Source: Gaeumannomyces sp. JS-464 (Eukaryota > Ascomycota > Sordariomycetes > Magnaporthales > Magnaporthaceae). Taken from it: a stretch of DNA of 64,000 bases. The notes beneath the pieces are model-generated. The model did no database searches. It was not told the origin of the DNA and saw only the letters and a program-made list of their open reading frames with translations. The position numbers and the translations under genes were made by a program. Where the stretch lies: positions 1,178,001-1,242,000 of the forward strand of contig NGZR01000008.1 in NCBI GenBank assembly GCA_002197995.1. The letters are read 5' to 3'. Shown here piece by piece: positions 43,346-52,486 of the stretch; position 1 is the stretch's first letter; each line of letters opens with the position of its first letter.

Positions 43346-43656
43346 AACCCATCTCCGCGTTGGGCCTTTAAATCTGACTTGTGCCAAACCGACTCGTGCA
43401 GCCACGTTGACTGTAGGGTAAGTTGAGCCATGCGACCCACAGGCTTATAGGCTTCGCTAGGCGCCATCAGCGCTATGAGCCATCCCGTGCACCAGTGTCC
43501 AAGAACCCCTACAGGCGTTGGAAGGCCTGTAGGCAATCGCTGTGCACTGTTCCGTCTCTTATTCCTGCAGGTGGGTAGTGAAGGGTAAGTGTGCAAGGTG
43601 CAGGGTATGTCAGGTCTGTGCACCCAACTTTAGCTACATACATTGATTATTTTAAC
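43346..43656 (-). repeat. Repeat P, uninterrupted copy
   Basis: Reverse complement of 23938-24214 joined to 38699-38733, with CACAAGTCAGATTTAAAGGCC across the site where the other copy took up 14.5 kb. It serves as the empty-site reference for the LINE and element Q. Confidence 0.8.
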
Positions 43657-43679
43657 AACTGTTCGCGATTTAAAAACGT

Positions 43680-44124
43680 TTTTGGCCTGCTGTATCTCAA
43701 TCCATCGGCCAGACTGCAAGGGATGAACGTCATCGCGAGTTAGCATCATTGAATGTTGTTAACGTAAAGGATGAGTTCTGCAAATACATACCCAACGGCT
43801 AAAGTGATGGCAAAATGAGCGTGGCGTCTCGAAAAGCCATTTAAAGCTCTTTAACAGCCGATTTTAGCGCAAACTCTTTTGAGCGGTTCAGCCTCACAGG
43901 GAAAGCTTTACAGTGGGCGAAGAGGCTATCAAGCTCTGACCACCAAAGGGTGTATATAAAGGGAGCGAGCCTGCAGGATTCCTGCAGGGAAATTCCTGGA
44001 AGGCAAGCTACCGTTTCTTTCTGTATTACGCACCCACTACTTGAAGCAAGAACCAGAGGTGTTGAGTGTCCTGAACCTCTGAGATCTCCCCGCGAGAACC
44101 CCTCAAGTGCGTAGCACGTTGCAT
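43680..44124 (+). repeat. Repeat S plus LTR-G-like segment
   Basis: 43680-43930 is the second copy of repeat S. 43935-44124 has a TGTATATAAAGGGAG promoter-like box and matches the minus strand of 60973-61120 and 61510-61570, where an LTR-F has inserted. Outer boundaries are not fixed. Confidence 0.55.
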
Positions 44125-44974
44125 CCTGGCTTATCGGTAGTTAAATCTTTTTTCACAATTGGTGGAGCACTTGTTACCAAATCTGCTGCAAGGGTCGATA
44201 AAACCGGCTTGGTGGGAGTTCATCTTTTTATGGCAAATAGCCTTTTTACATATTTATTACCAGAATATCATCCAAAGCGAGTCGCTGAACGGGAACAGTA
44301 CGATGTCTGTCTGACAGGCACAACAATCACATATAGTACTGATTGTTTTCACTATTTCAAACCCCCAAAAATGAAGATTTTTAGAACCATCTATCACGGC
44401 CTCTTTGCAGCAGTTTTAAATCTATCCTTTATAGGTTTTGGAACACTTCCTTCTTATATAAATCACCGGTTAAGTTTAACAACGTAAGACTTTTTAAATT
44501 TTATTCTCGAGTGGCGCCATTTAAAGGAATTTGTTCACCAGAGATATCTTGGTTTGGGTCTTATTAAAAAAAGTCAGAGTGTAGGGCGAGGGTAGAAGAC
44601 TGCGTCTTACTTGCGGATAAGATTTAAACGACATTAACGTGGACAAGTAACAACCCAGTTCTTTCGCGCCCTTACCAACAAAACATATTCCAGTCGAGTG
44701 AAGAACTAGTTTTTAACACTTGTAAACTATCATTGAAGATCAAAACGCTTGCTGTAATAGCAAATGAAACTACACCTTCAGAACCGAGATATTATATTGG
44801 ATACGGAGACATCAGAAATCTTATTACCAAATACTTAAGCGAAAGTCTCCATCCAACAGATATTTTCGACGGCGGTTAGATTGGTGGCTGCCAGTATAAA
44901 ACCAGAGAGTACTGGTGCGACTGGATTTTACACAATGCCCAGATTGATGTAAATGATATCATAATACATGATTA
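44107..44974 (+). CDS. Possible multi-exon gene of unknown function
   Basis: The first frame (44107-44487) has protein-like composition, with GGALVTKSAARVDKTGLVGV, EREQYDVCLTGTTITYSTD and KMKIFRTIYHGLFAAVLN. It ends at GTAAGA, a good splice donor. A later frame (about 44690-44974) reads LAVIANETTPSEPRYYIGYG, KYLSESLHPTDIFDGG, one TAG, then CQYKTREYWCDWILHNAQID. The exon structure between them could not be settled. I recognise no domain. It may be a decayed gene. Confidence 0.35.
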
Positions 44975-45000
44975 AATTTCACGTACTTGTTTAAACTTTA

Positions 45001-45384
45001 GTGCATAGGAAAAAAGGTAAAGCGGCCGTTGCCGTGCTTTTCTCAAGTGTCAGCTATGGGACGGTGGCGGCTATGAGCGATGCTTGTTTAGCCTGTTTTG
45101 TACATCTAACGCCCCTGCAGCTATTGAACGGCAGGATCGGGAATAGTGTTCCAGGGGATGCGTGGGGAAAAAAAACAACGGAAGCCGAGAGAGGAAAGAG
45201 GGCGAGGAAGGAGTTTGGCGGCCTTAATGTAATTCGGTTAGCGGTTTTAACACCATATGATTTTGTTAAAGAATCGGTGATTTCAGCAAATTTCGCCAAT
45301 TTGATTGGTTGCTTTAGCAGCTGGGCAATCGGTTATGTCAGAGCGAGTGCTCGACTACCGGCCGGAGCGCTGTTATCCGGTTAG
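45001..45384 (+). CDS. Unidentified 127-codon ORF
   Basis: MHRKKGKAAVAVLFSSVSYG to LPAGALLSG; a mixed hydrophobic and basic sequence with no recognised domain. The middle (EAERGKRARKEFGG) is highly charged. It could be a small gene or a chance frame. Confidence 0.25.
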   Translation: MHRKKGKAAVAVLFSSVSYGTVAAMSDACLACFVHLTPLQLLNGRIGNSVPGDAWGKKTTEAERGKRARKEFGGLNVIRLAVLTPYDFVKESVISANFANLIGCFSSWAIGYVRASARLPAGALLSG

Positions 45385-45500
45385 TTCTGCGGCAGCATGT
45401 GCTTACGGCTGCGTGCATGCCCACATGTGCATGTCGAGTCCTCGGGATTGTCCCGCTAACTAGGAGGTAGCGTCTCCTAGATCCCGGCGCCGAGGTAAAG

Positions 45501-45849
45501 TGTCACGGCGACCGAGGGGTCTTCCCGTTGCTGGCGTCAACGGGCCCCACGTGACCCCACGTGACGCCTAGTATACTGGATAGCGGACCGCCCGCACCGC
45601 CCTGCAGGCCGGTTCCTCATAATAAACAACCCTCTTTCCCACTCTTTGCAGCCGCCCCTACGTGCCGTGATATGAAGGAAAAGTGTAACACTCCAAAGGA
45701 TAGGAGGCCCCGGGCCTCCCCGGTGGAGATCGGACCCTGCTGGCCGGACTGCCACCCCACAGACAGCAATGATCAGACGCTGTAGGGCCCTGACTCCAGC
45801 GTGTTTTAGCACTCCAGTTGAGATGATAGAAGGGACGGGATTGTGTCCA
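45501..45849 (+). repeat. Solo LTR (LTR-R), 349 bp
   Basis: It begins TGTCACGGCGACC and ends GGATTGTGTCCA. Duplications TAAAG lie at 45496-45500 and 45850-45854. The right flank AGCGAGCCTGGAAGATCC resembles the LTR-G-like segment at 43960, so it appears to sit in another copy of that repeat. Confidence 0.7.
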
Positions 45850-46009
45850 TAAAGAGCGAGCCTGGAAGATCCCCTGGAGAAGGGCATCTGGAGGGCCAGC
45901 TACCGTTTCTGTAAGTCGGTGCACCCCCTGACCGCGCACACCCCTGTCTGTTAAAAGGGCACGATGCCAAATCATGACACATGATTTGACATGAGGTTCA
46001 TATAGGCGC

Positions 46010-46199
46010 GTGCGACGTTAATGCTAAACCATCACACGCCCTACCTTAGGAGCAGCACCCTGATTGTAGAACCCCAGTGTGTTAATAAAGTTGATAACGT
46101 AGTTCACTACCGAGCCGGACACTTTAAAATCCCATATTAAACGCGATTTTTTAACCCCTGCTAAGTCGGTCACTTTCGGTTCAAATTTTACAAGATTTA
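46010..46199. repeat. Remnants of LTR-H and a TA MITE
   Basis: 46040-46072 matches the end of LTR-H (CTTAGGAGCAG...TTGTAGAAC). 46096-46190 matches one end of the 42-kb palindromic MITE (TAACGTAGTTCAC, CCCATATTAAACGCG). Confidence 0.5.
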
Positions 46200-46996
46200 G
46201 GGCCTGTCCTAGACTATCGGTTTTTTGGTTTTTTAACCACCCTGCCGGTTTTTCGGCTTCAAATAAGCTTATTTCTCGACGTGGAGATAACGCCCGGGGT
46301 AGCCCTGTGCCCGTTTATGTATATTTGGGCTTGATTTTCGGTGGGTTCACATCCAGGGGATACAAGGAACGTCTATCTATAAAAAGCAAAGCGTACAAAT
46401 GATTAAAATAAAAGCTATTCCCAAAAATAACAACGGCCCGTGCAAAATCGTGATCCAGGGTCAAAGCAGGCCTGAATAGCCTCACTTTCTGGCGGATCCA
46501 AAGGGTCCCTGGGGCCGGCGGTAGGCTCGTCCGAAAGCCCAGAAGCCAGAGATTCTCGTGGTATATAAGGGGGAGCCTCTGGCAGTTCGGATTCAAGTAC
46601 AGAAAAGGTATCACAAAGGCTAATCTGCCTACCAACCCTACTTCCGGTACCATGCCTCGTCAACTGTCCCTCCGCCTCCGTTGAAGGGCCCGGCAAAGTG
46701 GGTGGCGACGAGGATATGCATATAAAGGAGGAAAAGATGACGGACCTTCCGCCGGAAGAAGGCCCGGGAGTTGCGAGGGGAGATAGCCATTGGATAGAGC
46801 AAAAAAAAGGCGAGTTAAACGGTATATTTGATGTTCCCAACGGATAGAAATTGCGGTTAGAATCGACGAGTTGTTTACCCCTACTCCCTTAACTTGTCCC
46901 GGATCCCCTTCTCTCTATATCCGGCGGCCGGCCTTGAGCCGGATTAAGGGTCACACGTGGCTTACAGGGGCTGCATCTACGCGACTCGTTGCCCTG

Positions 46997-47137
46997 TGTT
47001 ATGGCGTGGCGTGCCCTCTCGTGCAGCCTTGCCTCACGAAGGGTACTTGAGCCTCCAATTGAGCCAAAGTGTCAGCTTTGGCTTAGTCGTCCTTTTGGTA
47101 GCAAGTGGGTGGAGGCTCCTACTGCCGAACCGTGACA
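46997..47137 (+). repeat. Solo LTR-E, 141 bp
   Basis: TGTTATGGCGTGG...CGAACCGTGACA with duplications CCCTG at 46992-46996 and 47138-47142, nested in the Harbinger-like element. Confidence 0.92.
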
Positions 47138-47278
47138 CCCTGGTTAAAAAGTTACTTCTGGCAGGTCTGGAGCTATATTTATCAGGCTTTCACAAGGGCC
47201 AGAGAGCCCCTGGCATGGATCTAAAAACCGGTTTTCAAGCGGTTTTTAAAAATAGTATGGAAAAACGAAAAACCCTAA

Positions 47279-47986
47279 GGGCCTGTCCTAAACTATCAGT
47301 TTTTTGGTTTTTTAACCCCCCTGCCGGTTTTTTGGATAAGCGAGGATCGTTACAAGGGGCCCTGCAATAAAAAATGTACCTTTATAAATAAATTTGTCTA
47401 TTTTTAACCCCTGGCAGGAGTTTGCAAGCGAATTTCCCCTTTAGGAGGTGGCAAAAAAAAGATTTATTATTATCTGGTCCTATTTGCACGCACCAAACCC
47501 CTCGTGCCCGGCCTCCTACACGTGCCCGACCCTCCCTAGGGCGGCCCTCCTTAAAGCGGCCCTTTTTGTCACAGCGGATAGGGGCTAAAGAAAATGGGCG
47601 GTAAAAAAGATGGTATTTCGAATAGGCTGGGGCCGGAGGCTTTGCCTCGGAGGAAATCTTTATTTATTATGGCCTGGAGGCTCGTGCGGAGGCCTGGGCA
47701 CGTAACTGGCCCGTAACACTTTTTGGGTTCGAAATTTTTCCAAGTTAAACTTTTTCGAAAGCGGGAGGGTCGTTAACTTTATATATTCAAAAGGTGGCAA
47801 AAGAGGTGGCAAAGGAGGTGGCTAGGGCCCGGGGTCCGCGACTGGTTGTCCTGCGAAAAGATACTTCTGGCGGGTCTTCCGAAAGATTTTCACAAGGGTT
47901 TGCGCGGACCCGCAAACTGGTTTTCAAGCGGGTTTTAAAAATAGTATGGAAAAACCAAAAACCCCGATTTACTCTAGGACAGGCCC
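47279..47986. mobile_element. PIF/Harbinger-like element 2, 708 bp, nested
   Basis: Ends GGGCCTGTCCTAAAC and CTCTAGGACAGGCCC, with TAA at 47276-47278 and 47987-47989. It has inserted into the right end of a sister element, so the sister's last 20 bases follow directly. Confidence 0.82.
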
Positions 47987-48107
47987 TAATTTACTTTAGG
48001 ACTGGCCCTTTAGTAACAGCAATCTAACTGTTTAATCGATTCAATGTATTCGTCTCAGATTTTCCCAGCATTGATTAGGGCGAGATATAACGAGAAATAG
48101 AAAATCC

Positions 48108-48247
48108 CGTTACAGCGTGGCGTGCCTTGTGTGCAGCTTGCCTCCCAAAGGGTATGAGCCTCCAATTGCGACAAAGTGCCAACTTTGTTTTCGTCGACTT
48201 TTGGCGCCCTGGTGGGTGGAAGCTCCCTAGTGCCGAACGCCGTCACA
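48108..48247 (+). repeat. Diverged LTR-E copy
   Basis: Same order of motifs as LTR-E (GGCGTGCCTTGTGTGCAGC, AGCCTCCAATTG, GCCGTCACA). Target duplications are not clear. Confidence 0.65.
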
Positions 48248-48340
48248 ACCCGTTACTTTTCGGATTTTTATTGGATTTACTATCGCGTTATAAAAATTTG
48301 CACTTTATATGGGTTTAGGTATGGCGGCCCCCGAGGTTGG

Positions 48341-48621
48341 TGTCACACGGAGGTGGTCACGTGGATGGGATTGGGCCGATCGCCCGCAAGGAATTGGTGC
48401 CCAATACAAAGTGAGGCGACCAATGGGGCCGAGGCCGGAGAAGATGCTCCGGACACTCGGGCACCGCACGGACCACGAAGTCCCTCTATTTATTCCCTTC
48501 ATCCCTCTTGATTCTCCTCAGCAGATTCTGGCTCCTTAAGCATCTCTTGAGGCCCTGAAAGATTATTAGCTTTCATGAAGTAATACAATCTCTTCCAAGC
48601 CGACATTGTCCCCTTGTTACA
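48341..48621 (+). repeat. Solo LTR-C, 281 bp
   Basis: TGTCACACGGAGGTGG...CCCCTTGTTACA with duplications GTTGG at 48336-48340 and 48622-48626. It is nearly identical to 55473-55754. The interior has CTCTATTTATTCCC, a TATA-like stretch. Confidence 0.93.
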
Positions 48622-48879
48622 GTTGGCGGATACCATATGCTTTGACTTAATAGCCAAATAAAAACGGATGCTGTTAGGTAACCTACATTAAACGAGCAGG
48701 AAACCCCCACTTTGTACCCGCCTTTAAACGGGCCGTTTTGTGTTGCTGTAAGCGCTAGGTTTAAATCCGTGAAGTTGAGTACGAGGCCGGCTTCGACCTC
48801 GGCCGGCAGCAGAGGCTCCACCATAAAAGCGCCGCGGACAGCCATGGTAGCGGCGACGAGTAACCAAAACATGGATTTG

Positions 48880-49042
48880 TGTCAGAGGTGGCCTGGAGTC
48901 ACGTGGGTGGCAACTGGTGCCCCACAGCTCTAGGCCTATGCACTGGCCCTGGTATTTTGGCCTGCGCGCGCCCTAGCCCGCGATCGAGTAGAGTAGCCTA
49001 GAAGAAATCACTTTGGGTGCCTGTCGTCGCGCACCTCCATGA
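48880..49042 (+). repeat. Solo LTR-A, 163 bp
   Basis: TGTCAGAGGTGG...CACCTCCATGA with duplications ATTTG at 48875-48879 and 49043-49047. The last CA has become GA, and a few bases are lost inside. Confidence 0.9.
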
Positions 49043-49546
49043 ATTTGCCAAACATAATAGATTTAGGGGTTTAGTGCATCCAAAGTGTTATATAATTATA
49101 ATATTCAGATGACGGGGCAATCCTTAGCTGTTAGGAGCCGAGTTATAAAACTTTGGGTTTCCATTTGGACCTAAGTATTTGCGCACCACATATATAGCAG
49201 TGAATAAACGACTTTGACAAGAATAAACCTGGCCGAATTTTACAAAGGTGCGTGTATAACCGGCGCTAACGCTTTTAAATCCAGTTGTGCTGTAAAGTGT
49301 TAATGTCGTGACTTGGGGTTCCTCCTGCCAAATGGGACTGGGTTCACAGAATCCACGGCGCAAGAGAAAGCAGCAAGTGGCCAGCAGTCAGGTCTGAGTA
49401 TTGACGTTGCTGAATCTTGCCCTCCAAGCGTGGAGGAGCCAGATTCCCAGTTGGGGCGGCCCCTTAAGGGGACGTCCCGGAGGAGGAGCGTGCGCTCCAC
49501 ACGCTTTGTAACAGCCCAGTGTGGTGGTGTGCACTACTCTCCAGAT

Positions 49547-49547
<1 letters not shown>
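49043..49547. other. No gene recognised
   Basis: About 500 bp of mixed composition ending with GTAACAGCCCAGTGTGG near 49507, possibly an LTR end. Short frames only. Confidence 0.3.

Positions 49548-49627
<80 letters not shown>
49548..49627 (+). repeat. (TAG)n microsatellite, about 80 bp
   Basis: About 26 uninterrupted TAG/GTA units that run directly into the GAGT tail of element Q. A matching tract of about 30 bp lies at the other end of Q (54751-54783). Confidence 0.95.
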
Positions 49628-49770
49628 CGAGTGAGTGAGTGAGTGAGTGAGTGAGTTTATTTAACGTCGGCAAAGTCGGGATCTACCAGTCCCTGCCTCC
49701 CAGGGGGCATACGACGTGCTAGCGCTACCTAAGCTTAACACGAGGCGACATGTTGCTATCGAGCGGCTAA

Positions 49771-50657
49771 GGGCGTGATCGGCAGCAACGATCGTTACCG
49801 TTACGGTCGTTGCGGGAGCCAAAAGACAGGGGATTTTTATTTTATCTGGACACGCCTTGCCGTTTTTAGTAGGGGATCCGCACCAAAAGAGGGGCGTGAC
49901 CGTCCGCAACGATGAGAGGAAACTGACAGGGGGCAGACGAAGGTACCCAACTTGCAGGGAGTCGTTTGAGGCCAAAACTAAGCCAAATTTGTACTAGTTG
50001 CCCAGCCAAATTGGCTTATGCCCTTGTTTTTAGGTCGTTTTCGTCACGATTGAAAAAAAAGGAATACGGTCACAGCGGTGCGGGATCTTTGTGCTGGAAA
50101 GGTTTATGCTTCTTGCAAATTTATTAGCAACTAAAAAGCTATTCCGAGCTTTTAAACATGCCCTCGCGGTGGCAGTCGACAAAAAAGCTGATTAGCCGGG
50201 CGGTCCTCTCGCTAGTCCATAATACTCGGCGCGGCTCGCTGTCTCGTTTTCGTTTGCGGGAAGGACCCTCGTTGGACTGGGTATTGGAAGGCTCTTCAAC
50301 ACCAAAGGTCTGCGACTGGGAGGCTATCTGGGAGTCGGGAATAGCTTTAAAAGGCACGTCGTCGGCTTCCGTTGCCTGGATATCAAAGGGAAGTTGAAAA
50401 GACATTTTTCTATGGTGATTTGTGCTAATTTTGGTATACAGATGCAGGTTTGTCGATGTTGTGTTTTGCCGATAACAATCTCTGTGCCCCTCCCCCTCCA
50501 AAATAGCGGTGAAAACCCCACTTTTGACACAGCCCTTGTTTTTTGGCGGACAGCCGCTGACTGGGGGTAACCCTACCGGTACTTTAAGCCCCCCTGCAGC
50601 AATTCTTGTACCTCGCAACGACAATGACGGTAACGATCGTTGCTGCCGATCACGCCC
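49771..50657. mobile_element. PIF/Harbinger derivative, 887 bp
   Basis: Terminal inverted repeats GGGCGTGATCGGCAGCAACG at the left and its complement at the right, with TAA duplications at 49768-49770 and 50658-50660. It keeps only the start of the Myb-like gene. Confidence 0.88.
50139..50405 (-). CDS. Harbinger Myb/SANT-like protein, truncated (88 aa)
   Basis: From ATG at 50405: MSFQLPFDIQATEADDVPF, a Q/S/N-rich linker, a basic RKRKRDSEPRR stretch and then VLWTSERTARLISFFVDCHR, the first helices of a Myb/SANT-like domain. A stop follows SSE at 50139. PIF/Harbinger elements encode a separate Myb-like DNA-binding protein next to the transposase. Only its N-terminal part survives. Confidence 0.65.
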   Translation of the reverse strand: MSFQLPFDIQATEADDVPFKAIPDSQIASQSQTFGVEEPSNTQSNEGPSRKRKRDSEPRRVLWTSERTARLISFFVDCHREGMFKSSE

Positions 50658-50938
50658 TAACAAATCAAACCATAGGGCAAGCAGAAGCCTACCCAAAGCA
50701 CACGGAGTTCGGGCCGAATTCCGGCGCTCCTTGTTGGTGAGCGGGCAATCGGCAAAGAGGATATTTGCGGCCACGCACCCTTTTTGCACTTACACGCACC
50801 CCACTCCACTTTTGGCCCGTGCAGCGCCTGTGCGTTCCGGTTTCGCAGCCCACGTAATTTTGCCTGTAGATGCAACTTGGCACCATTTTCAATCCACCTT
50901 CCAACAACGCCCGCCATGAACGAAGTTATCACGATTTC

Positions 50939-51082
50939 GAGCGACGACGAGGCTGCGGGTTCGAGCGACGACGAGGCTGCGGGTTCGAGCGACGACGAGG
51001 CTGCGGGTTCGAGCGACGACGAGGCTGCGGGTTCGAGCGACGACGAGGCTGCGGGTTCGAGCGACGACGAGGCTGCGGGTTC
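50939..51082 (+). repeat. 24-bp coding minisatellite
   Basis: Six near-perfect copies of AGCGACGACGAGGCTGCGGG plus TTCG, encoding the acidic SSDDEAAG repeats at the transposase N-terminus. Confidence 0.9.
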
Positions 51083-52316
51083 GAACCCCGATGAGGCTGT
51101 GCGCCGGCCGGAATCGCCGGCCTCCGAGGGCCGGCCGGAGTCGCCTGCACCCGCCCCAACGCACTGGGACGGCCTGCCTTGGACCGCCGAGATCCCCCCG
51201 GAGGTCCTATTAACCCTTTACCCTACCGGCGACGCGCTCAACAACGCTATAGGTGACTATCTCGTACCAGAGGGCGTCAAGGTAACGGTAGTGCGGTCGC
51301 TTAGAGACTCCCAGGGCATTAAAAAGGTCGAGGTTGGGTGCCTTTTCCGGCAACGGCCTACCAACTCCCGGGCCCTCCGCCGGCGCACGCATACCTCCCA
51401 GATATCTACCTGCAACTACGGCTTTGTTATGCAACGGCTTAAAGCTAACGGAGGTCTTTGGAGCGCCAGAATGACGTGCTCTACCCACCAAGGCCACGGC
51501 CGCCTCTTTGCAGACGCCATGGGGCCCTCCGTGCGCCAACAAGCAACGAGCCTTAGGGACAGGCACTGGACGTTCCTCCGCCCTCTATTTGCAGATCCCA
51601 CGATCCGCACACGCTCGATACTCGACCTTTGCCGATCCCGATACCCCGACGTGCATTGGACCCTCCAGGCGCTATACAGATACAGGGCGGCTTATAGGAA
51701 AGGGGAGGTTTGCGGATATAAGCCTGCCGCGGCCCTCGTGCGGGCCCTCGACGACCCGGAGGTCGTGTTCAAAGCCTTCAACCCGCCCGATTTCCTTCAG
51801 CGAGACCCAGAAACTACTACCACCTTTGCAGGCGTTGCTTGGGTATACGAGAAAGCCGTCCCTTTCCTTCAAGCCAACCCGCATTGCCTCCAAATCGACG
51901 TTACCTATAAGACCAACCGCAACAATATGCACCTTCTTACGGCCGTAATCTTAACCAACGAGCGCACAACGGTGCCGGCCTTTTGGGGGCTAATAAATAA
52001 CGAAACGGAGGAAACCTTCCTTTGGCTTTTTGGTGCCCTTCGCGACTTTTTAGCCGCCTTCCAGATCCCCGCCCCTAAAGCCGCTCTGACTGACTCCGAC
52101 TCTCGCATATGCACAGCCTTTTAGGCGCGTTTTCCCTTCGCAAAAATGCAACTGTGCGTTTACCATATCAACGCCGACGTCGTCCTTCAAATTAAAAAGA
52201 AATGGAACAAGATTGCGGCCGCGAAAGCCGTTAAGAGATCGCCCGATCCGAGTCCCGAAGGCGAGGCCCACGAGGCTAACGAGGGCCGGCCCCACGAGGC
52301 TGAAGAGGAGGATATC

Positions 52317-52486
52317 TGATGGAGGTGCGCGACAACAGGCACCCGAAGTGATTGGTGATTGTTACTGGGCTACTCTACTCAATCGCGGGCTAGGGCGCGC
52401 GCAGGCCAAAATACTAGGGCCAGTGCATAGGCCTAGAGCTGTGGGGCACCAGTTGCCACCCACGTGACTCCAGGCCACCTCTGACA
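52317..52486 (-). repeat. Solo LTR-A inside the MULE transposase
   Basis: 170 bp with ATATC duplications at 52312-52316 and 52487-52491. Confidence 0.94.

Larger units (their letters stand above)
46200..48008. mobile_element. PIF/Harbinger-like element 1, with two insertions
   Basis: The left end is TTA then GGGCCTGTCCTAGAC. The right end, CTTTAGGACTGGCCC, is separated from the rest by a second element of the same family (47279-47986). A solo LTR-E sits at 46997-47137. A minus-strand frame at 46415-46840 (ESELPEAPPYIPRESLASGL) may be a leftover of the element's own coding sequence. The target duplication is imperfect (TTA against TTT). Confidence 0.65.

Noticed and set aside
49464..49673. 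Threonine-rich minus-strand frame
   Set aside because: It is only the translated TAG microsatellite.
50939..51082. CRISPR-like regular direct repeats
   Set aside because: 24-bp units with no spacers, in frame inside a transposase gene; a coding minisatellite.
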